A stretch of 62,579 nt of DNA from Planctomyces sp. (GTDB lineage: Bacteria > Planctomycetota > Planctomycetia > Planctomycetales > Planctomycetaceae). Location of the stretch: contig SXPC01000115.1 of assembly GCA_005778225.1 (NCBI GenBank), positions 1-62,579 on the forward strand, read 5' to 3'. The notes below the pieces were generated by a model that was given only the letters and a program-made list of their open reading frames with translations, was not told the origin of the DNA and made no database searches. A program made the position numbers and the translations under genes. Shown here piece by piece: positions 1-8,967 of the stretch (its first letter is position 1; every line of letters begins with the position of its first letter).

Positions 1-53
1 CCCCTCCAGGGAGAAGGAACTAAATCCCGCTCCCCTCAAGGGAGAAGGGACAT
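1..53. repeat. dispersed CTCCCCTCAAGGGAGAAGG repeat (copy 1)
   Basis: Two tandem pieces of the unit CCCTC(C/A)AGGGAGAAGG lie just before trpS. The same unit occurs near 1110-1130, 42840-42895 and at the right edge of the window. Each is partly palindromic (CTCCC..GGGAG). No coding function is seen. Confidence 0.7.
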
Positions 54-77
54 TTATAAGAGCGAATAGAATCAACC

Positions 78-1055
78 ATGCGTGTTTTATCTGGCATTCA
101 ACCTACTGGTCGGTTTCACTGGGGCAACTATTTTGGGGCCATTCAGCAGTACATTGCGCTGCAGGATCATGAGCAGGCGTTTTATTTTATTGCGGACTAT
201 CATGCCCTGACGACGGTGCGTGAACCGAAGTTGCTGCAGGAGTATACCTGGGAAGCGGCGGTCGATCTGATTTCGCTGGGACTTGATCCTGCCAAAGCTG
301 CGTTGTTTCGACAGTCGGATATTCCTGAGCATGCTGAGCTGACTTGGTTGCTGATGACGGTCACGCAGATGCATCTGCTTGAGAAGTGTCATGCCTATAA
401 AGACAAAAAGGCTCGCGGGCTGGCTGCGGATGCGGGATTGTTTACTTACCCGGTTCTCATGGCTGCTGACATTCTGATCTACGACAGCGATGTCGTTCCT
501 GTCGGCGTTGACCAGGTGCAGCATATCGAAGTTGCCCGCGACCTCGCCCAGCGTTTCAATACGATCTACAACACAGAGGTGTTCGTCCTGCCGAATGCTC
601 GGGTCCTCGATTCCACCGCCAAAGTTGTCGGGACCGATGGCGAGAAGATGTCAAAAAGCTATGGCAACACGATCGAACTCTTCATGCCGGAGAAGCAGCT
701 TCGCAAGAAGATCATGTCGATCAAGACCGATTCCAAAGCGGTGGAAGATCCGAAGGATCCGGAGACCTGCCCGGTCTTCACGTTGTACAAGCTCTTCGCC
801 AACGCAGAGCAACAGGACACGCTCGCAGCCCGATATCGTGCTGGCGGGATGGGGTATGGGGAAGCCAAGCAGCAGCTCTTCGAAGCGGCGATGGAATACT
901 TCGGGTCGGCGAGGACGCGTCGCGAGCAGCTGGTGACGAATCCGAGTGAGGTGCATGACATTCTGAAAGCTGGTGCGCAGCGGGCACGGGCGAAGGCGCA
1001 AGCGACGCTGACACGAGCGCGGGAAGCGTGTGGGTTGTTGGCGAAGCCGGTTTAG
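78..1055 (+). CDS. trpS: tryptophanyl-tRNA synthetase
   Basis: Class I aminoacyl-tRNA synthetase that charges tRNA-Trp with tryptophan in the cytoplasm. The HIGH-like signature appears as HWGN (residues 14-17) after the family-typical start GIQPTG. The second ATP-binding signature is exact, KMSKS at residues 190-194. The length of 325 aa is normal for a bacterial TrpRS. The ATG at 78 places [12 protein letters not shown] at the expected distance from the N terminus; no strong Shine-Dalgarno is visible. The gene stands alone after a dispersed repeat, and a second repeat separates it from the next gene. Confidence 0.96.
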   Translation: MRVLSGIQPTGRFHWGNYFGAIQQYIALQDHEQAFYFIADYHALTTVREPKLLQEYTWEAAVDLISLGLDPAKAALFRQSDIPEHAELTWLLMTVTQMHLLEKCHAYKDKKARGLAADAGLFTYPVLMAADILIYDSDVVPVGVDQVQHIEVARDLAQRFNTIYNTEVFVLPNARVLDSTAKVVGTDGEKMSKSYGNTIELFMPEKQLRKKIMSIKTDSKAVEDPKDPETCPVFTLYKLFANAEQQDTLAARYRAGGMGYGEAKQQLFEAAMEYFGSARTRREQLVTNPSEVHDILKAGAQRARAKAQATLTRAREACGLLAKPV

Positions 1056-1082
1056 TGATTGCTTTTGCTGGCCTGCAGAAAT

Positions 1083-1135
1083 CCCTCATCCGACCTCGAA
1101 GACTCGGTCACCTTCTCCCCGGGGGAGAAGGATCA
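1083..1135. repeat. dispersed repeat related to CACCTTCTCCCC..GGGAGAAGG (copy 2)
   Basis: The stretch reads CTCATCCGACC, then CACCTTCTCCCCGGGGGAGAAGG-like palindrome sequence. Its start resembles the CCCTCATCCG start of the copy at 42787, so the two belong to one intergenic repeat family. It sits between trpS and the next gene. Confidence 0.6.
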
Positions 1136-1168
1136 AGAGGTAGACTCGCGACTGACCTGGAGATATTG

Positions 1169-1741
1169 ATGAAACTCTCTATCGCGAATTCGAGTACGGG
1201 GCGCTGGTTAATCTTTGTGCTGGCGCTGGTGGGGATGTCGTTGTTGTTCATTCCGTTTGTCGGGATGTTGCCTGCCGTGGTGAAGAAGGTCTGGCTGTTT
1301 CCATTCTTTGTTTCCGCTGTCTTCGGGTTTCTTGCTTTGAAGGTCTCGCGGCAGTGGACGTTATCGCCGGAATGGATTTCGTTTACGCTGGCAGTGCTGG
1401 CAGCAGCGGCGTTACAGGCTGGTTTAGCCTGGGATGGGCATCGTCAGTTTGAAGCGTTGCGCAGGAAACAAGTCTCTGAGAATGCGCTTTCGGCGGGGAT
1501 GTATGAGCAGATCGCCAAGCAGCAGGGGGCGGAAAAAATTGATGATCCGACGAAAGTGCGATGGGATGTCTTCCTGGCTCAGAAGTATGCTGCTTTGAAG
1601 CTGCCGATTGGCTGGGTGATTCCCTGGTGGATTTTTGAGATGGGATCGACGGCGACATTAGGCGTGCTGGTTGCTCGGACGTTACTGCCTTCGCAGAAGA
1701 CGGCGTTGCGAGAAACGGTTTCCAGGGAGACGATGACGTGA
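1169..1741 (+). CDS. small integral membrane protein of unknown function
   Basis: 190-aa protein, family not recognised. Hydrophobic segments lie at about residues 13-34, 40-60, 68-88 and 150-172, with a charged stretch in between (about 90-145), so it is probably a four-helix membrane protein. The ATG at 1169 is preferred over upstream in-frame starts because GGAG lies 7 bases before it and the upstream extension would run through the repeat and the end of trpS. Its stop overlaps the GTG start of acpS (GTGA), so the two are probably translationally coupled. Whether that coupling has functional meaning is not known. Confidence 0.75.
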   Translation: MKLSIANSSTGRWLIFVLALVGMSLLFIPFVGMLPAVVKKVWLFPFFVSAVFGFLALKVSRQWTLSPEWISFTLAVLAAAALQAGLAWDGHRQFEALRRKQVSENALSAGMYEQIAKQQGAEKIDDPTKVRWDVFLAQKYAALKLPIGWVIPWWIFEMGSTATLGVLVARTLLPSQKTALRETVSRETMT

Positions 1742-2121
1742 CGATTATTGGCCTGGGGACAGACATCACAGAGATCGGACGCATTCAGGAGATGATTGAT
1801 CGTCACGGCGATCATTTCCTCACACGCATCTACACCGACGATGAGATCGCGTACTGCAAGGCTCATAAATCGTCGACAGAGCGTTTTGCCTCACGCTGGG
1901 CTGCGAAAGAAGCCATCGTGAAGGCGCTCGGCACTGGATTCATCAAAGGGATCAGCTGGGCCGAGATCGAGATTCAAATCTTGAAGAGCGGCAAGCCGGT
2001 TGTGGCATTAACGGGAAGCACGCAGGAGTTCGCGACGTCGCTGGGGATTTCGGAGATTCAGATTTCTATGTCGCATAGTAAGGCGTATGCGACCGCGACG
2101 GCGATTGCGGTGGGGGAATGA
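1738..2121 (+). CDS. acpS: holo-[acyl-carrier-protein] synthase
   Basis: Transfers 4'-phosphopantetheine from CoA to the serine of acyl carrier protein, activating fatty acid synthesis. The family signatures are present: GLGTDITEIGRI at the N terminus with the Mg-binding Asp, and RFASRWAAKEAIVKALG with the second metal-binding Glu. The length of 127 aa matches AcpS-type enzymes rather than the larger Sfp type. It starts at GTG 1738, overlapping the upstream membrane-protein stop by four bases. Confidence 0.95.
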   Translation: MTIIGLGTDITEIGRIQEMIDRHGDHFLTRIYTDDEIAYCKAHKSSTERFASRWAAKEAIVKALGTGFIKGISWAEIEIQILKSGKPVVALTGSTQEFATSLGISEIQISMSHSKAYATATAIAVGE

Positions 2122-2161
2122 AAAGCACAGACAGGAATGTCTGTGCTACCTCTTAAAACGC

Positions 2162-2656
2162 TTACAGCCAGTCGCAGGTTTCGTCTTCGTGAGGCTGCCG
2201 CGCGTGCTTGAGGAGTTCGGTCAGCTGTTTCTGCTGTGATTCATTCAGATGCGAAAGCTGCTGTCGGTGCATCTGCCGAACCGGGTCGCTCATCTTTGCC
2301 AGCAGATCCAGACCACCTTCGGTGATAACGACTTCGACGACACGCCGATTCTCGGATTTGCGTTCTCGACTGATCAGGCCCCGTTTCTCCAGGCGGTCCA
2401 GCATGCGCGTGATGTCTGGACTGCGCGAAATCAAGCGACGTGCGAGGGCCAGCGTCTGCAGGCCGGTACTGCCAGCGGCTTTGAGCAGGCGTAGCGCGTT
2501 GTACTGTTGTGGCGAGAGATCGAACTGATCAAACAGCTGATCTTCGACCGCTTTGAGGCAGTCGTACGTTCGCCACAGATTCAGATAGACTTCCTGCTCG
2601 GGCGTATCAAAACGTCCGCCGCGAACGGGAGTCGGTTCCTGGAATTCGTCGGTCAT
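2162..2656 (-). CDS. MarR-family transcriptional regulator
   Basis: 164-aa winged-helix regulator. The MarR core runs from about residue 25 to 150, with a recognition-helix region SRSPDITRMLDRLEKRGLISR and a wing with the sequence RKSENRRVVEVVIT. The dimerisation helices are at both ends (LNLWRTYDCLKAVED; LNESQQKQLTELLKH). It starts 12 bases after the stop of cmk on the same strand, so the two are probably co-transcribed. The ligand and target operator are unknown; no clear operator palindrome was seen next to it. Confidence 0.88.
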   Translation of the reverse strand: MTDEFQEPTPVRGGRFDTPEQEVYLNLWRTYDCLKAVEDQLFDQFDLSPQQYNALRLLKAAGSTGLQTLALARRLISRSPDITRMLDRLEKRGLISRERKSENRRVVEVVITEGGLDLLAKMSDPVRQMHRQQLSHLNESQQKQLTELLKHARQPHEDETCDWL

Positions 2657-2668
2657 TAGACTCGCTGT

Positions 2669-3331
2669 CTACAGTCTCACGACGCTGCGGATGGTCTGCT
2701 CCATATGGGCTAGCACTTCATCCGGCGTCAGGTCAGAGGTGTCGATCTCGAGAGCTCCATCGGCTTTCACCAGAGGCGAACAAGCTCGGTTCTGGTCGCG
2801 TTCATCGCGTTCCTGCTGCTGAGCCAACAGGGTCTCGAAGTCGACCTCGCGGCCAGCAGCCGTTAGTTCACTATAGCGTCTGGAGGCGCGGACAACAGGT
2901 GAAGCTGTCAAAAAAAACTTGCAGACGGCATCGGGGAACACGACGGACCCTTGATCGCGTCCTTCGGTGACCATTCGTCGTCCCTGGGCGACAGTCCGCT
3001 GTTGAGTGACAAGAGCTTCGCGGACAGCGGGAACACTGGCAACGATTGACGCCATCTGAGCGACGTCGGGATGTCGGATGTCGAGAGTGACATCGGTGTC
3101 ATTGATGAAGACGTGTTTGTCCTGCATGCGTAACGGCAATTGAGCTGCGATCATGCCCATTGACTGGGTGTCCTGAGGCATGAGATTGGCTTGCAGTGAT
3201 GCCCAGGCGACGGCGCGGTACATGGCACCTGTGTCGAGGAAGTCGAACCCCAGTCGGCTGGCCAGGAGTTTCGCGAGCGTGCTTTTGCCGCTGCCAGCCG
3301 GGCCGTCAATAGTGATGATGATCGAAGACAT
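2669..3331 (-). CDS. cmk: cytidylate kinase
   Basis: Phosphorylates CMP and dCMP to the diphosphates using ATP. The P-loop GPAGSGKST lies at residues 9-17 from the chosen start, followed by FDFLDTGAMYRAVAW and GRDQGSVVFPDA, both typical of Cmk. The length of 220 aa is normal. The ATG at 3331 is chosen because the fold begins with IIITIDGPAGSGK; an upstream in-frame start at 3364 would add 11 unlikely residues. The usual GRDIGT motif reads GRDQGS here, a mild change. The gene is followed closely by the marR-type gene. Confidence 0.93.
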   Translation of the reverse strand: MSSIIITIDGPAGSGKSTLAKLLASRLGFDFLDTGAMYRAVAWASLQANLMPQDTQSMGMIAAQLPLRMQDKHVFINDTDVTLDIRHPDVAQMASIVASVPAVREALVTQQRTVAQGRRMVTEGRDQGSVVFPDAVCKFFLTASPVVRASRRYSELTAAGREVDFETLLAQQQERDERDQNRACSPLVKADGALEIDTSDLTPDEVLAHMEQTIRSVVRL

Positions 3332-3434
3332 CGCGTTATAATCTTGTGGCGAAACGGTGGTCAAATTCCAGTCCCTCGCGCTCGCGGCTGTGAGGGAAAG
3401 TCACTGATTACACTAACGAGCAAGATCGTCCTTG

Positions 3435-4214
3435 TCATTTCATTCCGGCCAGAAAGATACAGACTTGCTGCAAACCACGAGCGAGGGTTTGACTGCAGGC
3501 TAGCGATTGATTGCGGAGTTTCCAGAGGTCAACCATCGAGCTTGGTTTATGCCACAATGTTCCTACCAGTGCACCGACGCGAAGTGCCCCGGTTTCCCCG
3601 ATCAGGCTCATGACTCCTGTTGGTAACGTCGTTTTCGCATCGTCACTGATGACACGCAGAACGCCAAATTTCACTTGGCGTTGGTGGCAGATATCCACGA
3701 CGGCGAATGATTCCATGTCGACGACATCCCCCTTCGAGGATTGTCGAAGAGCCTGTTTGCCCTCGACCGACGTGACGGCGGCATCAGCTGTGATGACTTG
3801 AACTTCGCGTGCATTGAGCTTCGCGAGAAGGTCTTCTTTGCGGAGTGTTTGAGAGCAGGTGATCGCGCGACCGGCCGTTCGTTTGACGGACTTGGCGAGG
3901 ATGAGCTGGCCGGTGGGGAGTTCGTCGTTGAGGCCGCCACACAGACCGACGGAGAGGACGACTGTTGGCTTGTAGGCATCGATGATCGCCTGGGTTGCTT
4001 TCTCCGCGCGACGAAAGCCGACACCGGTTTCGACGACCAGGATTGGGACTCCCTCAAGAGTCGATTCCCAGGTGCGGAAGCCATTGGCGAAGACCGTGGG
4101 GCCGAATGTGCACAGGGATTTGAGGCCACTGAGTTCGATGGATAAGGCGGCGAGGACCGCGAGTTTCGGGCGGAAAGGTTGCGGGATGGTCGCGGGGAGT
4201 GAGGGGGTTGTCAT
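3435..4214 (-). CDS. nucleoside phosphorylase family protein (MTA/SAH nucleosidase-like)
   Basis: 259-aa protein of the PNP/UDP phosphorylase fold. Evidence is the N-terminal LAVLAALSIELSGLKS (start of the first strand and helix), the glycine-rich VVLSVGLCGGLND, and the substrate-binding segment VVDMESFAVVDICHQ followed by VLRVISDD, which matches the M-E and SD residues of methylthioadenosine/S-adenosylhomocysteine nucleosidases. It could instead be the hopanoid-associated phosphorylase branch of the same superfamily, so the precise substrate is open. It is the upstream gene of the minus-strand group with cmk, 100 bases away. Confidence 0.8.
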   Translation of the reverse strand: MTTPSLPATIPQPFRPKLAVLAALSIELSGLKSLCTFGPTVFANGFRTWESTLEGVPILVVETGVGFRRAEKATQAIIDAYKPTVVLSVGLCGGLNDELPTGQLILAKSVKRTAGRAITCSQTLRKEDLLAKLNAREVQVITADAAVTSVEGKQALRQSSKGDVVDMESFAVVDICHQRQVKFGVLRVISDDAKTTLPTGVMSLIGETGALRVGALVGTLWHKPSSMVDLWKLRNQSLACSQTLARGLQQVCIFLAGMK

Positions 4215-4234
4215 GCTCGCTCCCTTTGGTCAAA

Positions 4235-4408
4235 ACGGGAGGGCGAACCTCCGTGTGAGCCGCGACTCTGCGTTGCGGAACTGTAACTGTGAGTTCGAGT
4301 ACGATGGCCTCGACTGACTTGGATTTCCTGCGCTTTGTTCTGCGTCGATTAACTGCTGAACGGTTGCAACGCGGGACAGCGGCTCGGACGGAGCCTCGCC
4401 CTCCCGGT
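4235..4408. repeat. inverted repeat with GGGAGGGCGA..CTCCG..GAGCCGC arms
   Basis: The left arm at about 4235-4266 reads ACGGGAGGGCGAACCTCCGT then GTGAGCCGCG. The right arm at about 4378-4408 is its imperfect reverse complement. The spacer of about 110 bases has no open reading frame of note. It fills the gap between the nucleosidase-like gene start and serC. Confidence 0.65.
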
Positions 4409-4455
4409 GTGAAGGAAGACAGGGGGTTGTCTTCCTGAGAAGACTACCGCGTCGT

Positions 4456-5589
4456 TCACTTTCGCCTCCTCGGCGAAAGCGAACTCCTTGCTCCCGCCCG
4501 CTCGCCGTATAAGTTCTTCGCTTCGAAGTCTTTCATGAAGGCGACGAGGTCGGTGATGCCCTGGGCGGGGAAGGCGTTGTAGATGCTGGCTCGCATGCCG
4601 CCGACGCTGCGGTGGCCTTTGAGGCCGTCGAAGCCGGCCGCGGTCGTTTCTTTGACGAACTTCGCGTCGAGTTCTTCGTTGCCGGTCACAAAGCAGACGT
4701 TCATCAGAGACCGGCTATCTTCGTCAGCGGTTGATTTGAAGAGTTTGCTTTGGGCGAGGTAGTCGTAAAGAGGTTTGGCTTTGGACTGGTTGTGATCGGC
4801 CATGGCTTTCAAGCCGCCGTTTTTTTCGATCCACTTGAAGACGAGACCCATCAGGTAGATGCCGAAGGTGGGCGGCGTATTGAACATCGAATCGTTCTCG
4901 GCCTGGACCTTGTATTGAATGACTTCCGGCTGGTTCAGGTTGCCTTGCTCCATCAGGTCCTTGCGAATGATGACCAGCGTGACGCCGGATGGGCCGAGGT
5001 TCTTCTGGGCACCGGCGTAGATGATGCCGTACTTGTTGACGTCGATCGGGCGAGAATAAATGTCGCTGGAGGCGTCGCAGACGAGGAACGCGCCGGCTGG
5101 CGTCGTCGGCTCGGTTTTGAATTGAGTGCCGAAGATGGTGTTGTTCGAGGTGAAGTGGACGTATTTGGGATTGGCAGAATAGTCGACGGTTTTTGGGATG
5201 TAGCAGAAGTTGCGATCCTTGCTGCTGCAGGCTTCGTGGACTTTGCCGTAACGTTTGGCTTCTTTGACGGCCTTTTGAGCCCACACGCCGGTGACCAGAT
5301 AGTCTGCTGTCTCGTCTGGTTTGAGGAAGGTCTGTGGAATCTGGAAGAACTGAGAGGACGCCCCGCCCTGCAGGAAGAGGACGGCGTACTCGTCAGAAAT
5401 CCCCGCCAGACGTCGGCACGCAGCTTCGGTTTCTGCATGAACCGCGACGAACGCCTTGCCGCGGTGTGAATGTTCCATGATCCCCATGCCTGTATTTCCC
5501 AGACTGAGGATGTTTTCCCTGGCTTCTTCCAGAACGGGAACAGGAAGGACGGCGGGACCGGCTGAGAAGTTATAAATGCGCTGAGTCAT
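4456..5589 (-). CDS. serC: phosphoserine aminotransferase
   Basis: PLP-dependent enzyme of serine (and pyridoxine) biosynthesis that converts 3-phosphohydroxypyruvate plus glutamate to phosphoserine. The N terminus [13 protein letters not shown] and the segment [13 protein letters not shown], containing the PLP lysine at about residue 200, are diagnostic. [13 protein letters not shown] near the C terminus is the substrate-binding arginine region. The ATG at 5589 is used because the signature begins right after it; the 64 residues upstream in frame are low-complexity non-conserved sequence. The last 15 or so residues (basic, ending SPRRRK) extend past the usual end and resemble run-on sequence. 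Confidence 0.95.
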   Translation of the reverse strand: MTQRIYNFSAGPAVLPVPVLEEARENILSLGNTGMGIMEHSHRGKAFVAVHAETEAACRRLAGISDEYAVLFLQGGASSQFFQIPQTFLKPDETADYLVTGVWAQKAVKEAKRYGKVHEACSSKDRNFCYIPKTVDYSANPKYVHFTSNNTIFGTQFKTEPTTPAGAFLVCDASSDIYSRPIDVNKYGIIYAGAQKNLGPSGVTLVIIRKDLMEQGNLNQPEVIQYKVQAENDSMFNTPPTFGIYLMGLVFKWIEKNGGLKAMADHNQSKAKPLYDYLAQSKLFKSTADEDSRSLMNVCFVTGNEELDAKFVKETTAAGFDGLKGHRSVGGMRASIYNAFPAQGITDLVAFMKDFEAKNLYGERAGARSSLSPRRRK

Positions 5590-5696
5590 GAGTTTCCAGA
5601 TTGCAACAGAGGGCAGCGATGAACCGACATGGTAGTGATGTTGAAATGAGTTTTCCAGCGGGGATGAGGTTCGGCTGGAAGTGGGTGTTGGGAATG

Positions 5697-5734
5697 AAAA
5701 AAACGCGACGGCGTGAGGGCCGTCGCGTTTTTTT
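5697..5734. terminator. bidirectional intrinsic terminator
   Basis: A perfect stem AAAACGCGACGGC / GCCGTCGCGTTTT with a short GTGAG-type loop has A-runs on one side and T-runs on the other. It lies between the minus-strand oxidoreductase gene and serC, so it should end the oxidoreductase transcript before serC. Confidence 0.85.
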
Positions 5735-5748
5735 GAGGATCGATGGAT

Positions 5749-5800
5749 GCAATGCGCGGTCGAACTGGGGTCAGCTAACAATCCTGACCCCAGCCACCCG
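5749..5800. repeat. dispersed hairpin repeat TGGGGTCAG-CTAAC-CTGACCCCA (copy 1)
   Basis: The perfect stem TGGGGTCAG (5766-5774) / CTGACCCCA (5784-5792) is flanked by AATGCGCG on the left and CACCC on the right. A second copy with the same flanks lies at 40389-40439. It directly follows the stop of the oxidoreductase gene. Confidence 0.8.
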
Positions 5801-5802
5801 GC

Positions 5803-7251
5803 TTACAGGTCGGCGACTTCGGGGATGATGAACTCGCCGCGGCCTTTGCGGGCGACGTACTGGTTGGCGTCAGCGGCCTGAGTGCCGGTGAAGAGTTCGG
5901 ATTTGCTGTCGAAGGTCAGTTTGGGGCCCAGGTGCATGGGGTTGCCTGCGACATCGACGTTGTGACCCTTGAGGTGGGTCAGCATGCGGTCGAGGGAGTC
6001 GTTCCACTCGGCATCGCCCATGCCGGCGGAGCGGATGTCGTCGACGCTGGCTGATTTGGCAAGCTGATAGCTGATGTTGCCGGTGTGGCAGAGGGCACTT
6101 GAGAGGTGACCTTCGACAAACGGGCAGTTAAGCAGCGAGGAATCGTTCTTGATGACCGCTTCAACGAAGTTATCGACGTGGTCCTGCATTCCGCCACCCT
6201 TGAATTCCTGGACCTTCTTCCAGTCTTTATCGTAGAGGGCGGCTTTCCCGTAATTGCTATCCATGGCGATGACGCCTTCGGTGCCGTAGAAGATGTTGCC
6301 AATGCCGACGTCGTGATACTTGTCGGATTCGAGATTCCGGGTTTCGAAGAGGATGCGTTTGCCATCGGCGAACTGGAAGTCTTCAATCTGAGTGTTCGGC
6401 GTTGTGCCAGCGTCATCCCAGGCGTAGCGTTTGCCGAAGCTGACGATGGTCTGGGCGATGTCATTGACGCCCAGACCCCAGCGGGCGATGTCCATCTGGT
6501 GGATGCCCTGGTTGCCGGAATCGCCGTTGCCGCAGTTCCATTGCCAGTGCCAGTCGTAGTGGAACTTGGGGCGGGTCAGTTCGGTCATCTCGGCTGGGCC
6601 GGTCCAGATGTTGACGTCGACGGATTTTGGATATTCATAGGTACCAGCGGGGCCGATGCCTTTGCGAGGCTTGTAGCAGAGGCCACGGGCGAGTTTGACT
6701 TCGCCGAGTTTGCCGGACTTGATGTAGGCGACGGCGTCCTGCATGGCTTTGTGAGAACGTGACTGCGTTCCACACTGGCAGATGACCTTGTATTTCTCGA
6801 TTGCCTGGACTGCGCGTCGGCCTTCGGCGATGTTGTGACTGACTGGTTTTTCGCAGTAGATGGCTTTGCCAGCTTGAGCAGCCCAGATGGTGGCCAGAGA
6901 GTGCCAGTGGTTAGGAGTTGCGATTGAGACGACATCGATGTTGGGATCTGCAAAGACTTCGCGAAGATCCTGGACAAACTTGGGTGCTTTGCCGGACTTC
7001 TCTTCGACTCGCTTGACTCCCTTTTTCATCCCGACTTCGGTATCGGTGTCGCAGATGGTCGTGATTTCGACGTTTTTGTTCCTGAGGTAGCAGTCGATAT
7101 GTTCCAAGCCGCGGGAGTTGACGCCGATGACAGCGACCCGCAGGACCGATTGTTTGTCAGCGGCGCGGGCGGATTTCTGATAGCCAACGGTTGCGAGGGC
7201 ACCCGCGGCCAGAGCAGAGGTTTGGACGAAGTCGCGTCGTGAAATCGACAT
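5803..7251 (-). CDS. Tat-exported Gfo/Idh/MocA-family oxidoreductase
   Basis: 482-aa NAD(P)-dependent sugar-type dehydrogenase. The N terminus is a twin-arginine signal, SRRDFVQTSALAAGALA, with likely cleavage after SARA (about residue 30). The Rossmann domain follows with VAVIGVNSRG, and the catalytic lysine is in the family motif YCEKPVSHN. The C-terminal alpha/beta half carries MQDHVDNFVEAVIKN. Planctomycetes encode very many of these; the substrate cannot be read from sequence. It has its own downstream terminator at 5697-5734 and appears monocistronic. Confidence 0.93.
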   Translation of the reverse strand: MSISRRDFVQTSALAAGALATVGYQKSARAADKQSVLRVAVIGVNSRGLEHIDCYLRNKNVEITTICDTDTEVGMKKGVKRVEEKSGKAPKFVQDLREVFADPNIDVVSIATPNHWHSLATIWAAQAGKAIYCEKPVSHNIAEGRRAVQAIEKYKVICQCGTQSRSHKAMQDAVAYIKSGKLGEVKLARGLCYKPRKGIGPAGTYEYPKSVDVNIWTGPAEMTELTRPKFHYDWHWQWNCGNGDSGNQGIHQMDIARWGLGVNDIAQTIVSFGKRYAWDDAGTTPNTQIEDFQFADGKRILFETRNLESDKYHDVGIGNIFYGTEGVIAMDSNYGKAALYDKDWKKVQEFKGGGMQDHVDNFVEAVIKNDSSLLNCPFVEGHLSSALCHTGNISYQLAKSASVDDIRSAGMGDAEWNDSLDRMLTHLKGHNVDVAGNPMHLGPKLTFDSKSELFTGTQAADANQYVARKGRGEFIIPEVADL

Positions 7252-7422
7252 GGTGGGCTCCTCGGAGGATCGCGTAAGGTGTGGAAGGGGGACGATTGAT
7301 CGAAGAATGTTGATCTAACGTCGCAGCCTCAAATTACGCATTCTCCAGCCTGGACTCAAGTACGAAAGCGATTGGCGCCCACGGAAGCCAGCAAACTGAT
7401 TGTAGATCGCCATCCGGTTTCG

Positions 7423-8670
7423 TTATTTTTCGCCGTCTGCAATCTCTGTCCAAAGGTACTGGGCGCCAATCAGGACAGCGGTGCTGTCGTCGGGATGGGC
7501 ATCGAGCAGACGCTGAAGTTCAGCATTGTCCTGAATGGGAGTCATGAACAGGTCTTCGACCGTCTCCGAGGGGAGTCTGGACGTAAGGTAGACATTCGCC
7601 CAATCGACCGCGTCTGCGAAGATCAGCGCGTGGCTGGCTTCCTGTCGGGCGGGGAGTTTGCGAAGAGTCTGGAAGCCCTCATAGGGCGTATCGTGTTGTC
7701 GCAGGAGTTCCAGACGGTCGGTCAGTGGGGCGTTCAACTGCGTGACGAGGATGATTTTGCCTTCGCGCTGGACGAGTTTACGGGCGTTCTTGAGGGCCTG
7801 TGCGACGTGAGAAAAGGTGACGTCTTTCTCATCAAGATCGACGATGGCAATGACGGTTTCGACACGTTCGGGGAGGCTGAAACGCCAGCCATCGTCCATT
7901 TGAGGACGCAAGGCTGCGAAGGTCTGTTCTGTCTGGCCTGCGGTGATCTCAGTGACGCCGCCGACTGATGATGGGATCGCCTGAATTGAGAACGGGGAGC
8001 CGATGAGCCAGTCGACTTCGCTGGCGAGTTGGCGCCAGTGTCGATCGTCTTCGGGGTTGAGCTCGTCGATACTCCAGGTCTGGTAGCGGGCGAGGGCCTG
8101 ATCGTCGGAAAGCTCCGGAAAAATCAGGGTGGACGTGGTGCGGTAGCCGGTCTGCTGGTGATAAGTCATCAAGCCACAGGAGATGACAAAATCGGCCTCA
8201 ACGACGGGGCGAGAGAGGTAAATGCGCTGTCCATCGGCTGAACTGGCGAGGTAGGCGCAGTGGTCTTCTTCGATTTTTTTCCCCAGCTGCATGTGGCTGG
8301 TGAGGGAGATTTCCGGGTGGCTTTCTGTGATTTTCGAGGTGTGGCCGGGTAAGAGGCTGGTGCGGGACAAGACGGTGATGTCCTTGGATTCGACGTGTGA
8401 TTCTCGCAGGATGTTGATGATTTCGTGGACGAAGAGATCCGCGTGGAGAAGCTCATCATCGATGACAATACAGACCCGGTCACCTGGGACGACGCAGCTG
8501 CGAAGTGCCGGGAAGCCGGGAGGCTTTTCGAGGGCCTGTTTGATCTGCGCGATCAGGTCCGTCAGAGGTGCAGGGGGGATATGAACACCTTGAATCTGCT
8601 CAGGACGGAGTTGGAATTGGGCGGTCGCCGTGCTGCCAAGGGAGATATTGAATGATCCGGAAGTCGTCAC
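7423..8670 (-). CDS. LarA-like (DUF2088) protein, lactate-racemase family
   Basis: About 415 aa from the GTG at 8670. The N-terminal part, with GDRVCIVIDDELLHADLFVHEIINIL, resembles the nucleotide/substrate-binding region of LarA-type racemases, and the following SHMQLGKKI and EADFVISCGLMTYHQ fit the family pattern. LarA itself carries a nickel-pincer cofactor; whether this protein does is not shown, and no larB/C/E partners are nearby. An in-frame GTG at 8760 would add 30 residues lying inside a repeat, so 8670 is preferred; GAGG lies 12 bases before it. Confidence 0.6.
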   Translation of the reverse strand: MTTSGSFNISLGSTATAQFQLRPEQIQGVHIPPAPLTDLIAQIKQALEKPPGFPALRSCVVPGDRVCIVIDDELLHADLFVHEIINILRESHVESKDITVLSRTSLLPGHTSKITESHPEISLTSHMQLGKKIEEDHCAYLASSADGQRIYLSRPVVEADFVISCGLMTYHQQTGYRTTSTLIFPELSDDQALARYQTWSIDELNPEDDRHWRQLASEVDWLIGSPFSIQAIPSSVGGVTEITAGQTEQTFAALRPQMDDGWRFSLPERVETVIAIVDLDEKDVTFSHVAQALKNARKLVQREGKIILVTQLNAPLTDRLELLRQHDTPYEGFQTLRKLPARQEASHALIFADAVDWANVYLTSRLPSETVEDLFMTPIQDNAELQRLLDAHPDDSTAVLIGAQYLWTEIADGEK

Positions 8671-8756
8671 GAAACTCAGATTCCTCACTTTTAAATTAAG
8701 CCAATCAAAGCGACATAATACGGAGACTGGCGAGCATGAACAAGGAGGAAGAGGAA

Positions 8757-8895
8757 CCACGGATTAACACTGATAGACACGGATGGAGAAGGAGATGAGT
8801 AACTTCTGTTTCCCCATCTGTGTTCACCGGTGTTTATCTGCGGTTTCATTCTCGTCTTCTGATCCGTGAGCATCCGTGTCTATCCGTGGTTGATT
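8757..8895. repeat. CACGGAT-type intergenic inverted repeat
   Basis: CCACGGATTAACACTGATAG then ACACGGATGG on the left is matched in inverted orientation by CATCCGTGTCTATCCGTGGT on the right, with further CGGTG/CACCG pieces between. It fills the space between the divergent LarA-like and sigma-factor genes. It is a typical non-coding intergenic repeat and may form a long imperfect cruciform or hairpin. Confidence 0.7.
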
Positions 8896-8967
8896 TCCCC
8901 TCTCATTCATGCAACTTCGATGTATTCCTACGTACTCCCAAATTGAAAGTGACCGTCGTTCCGTGGT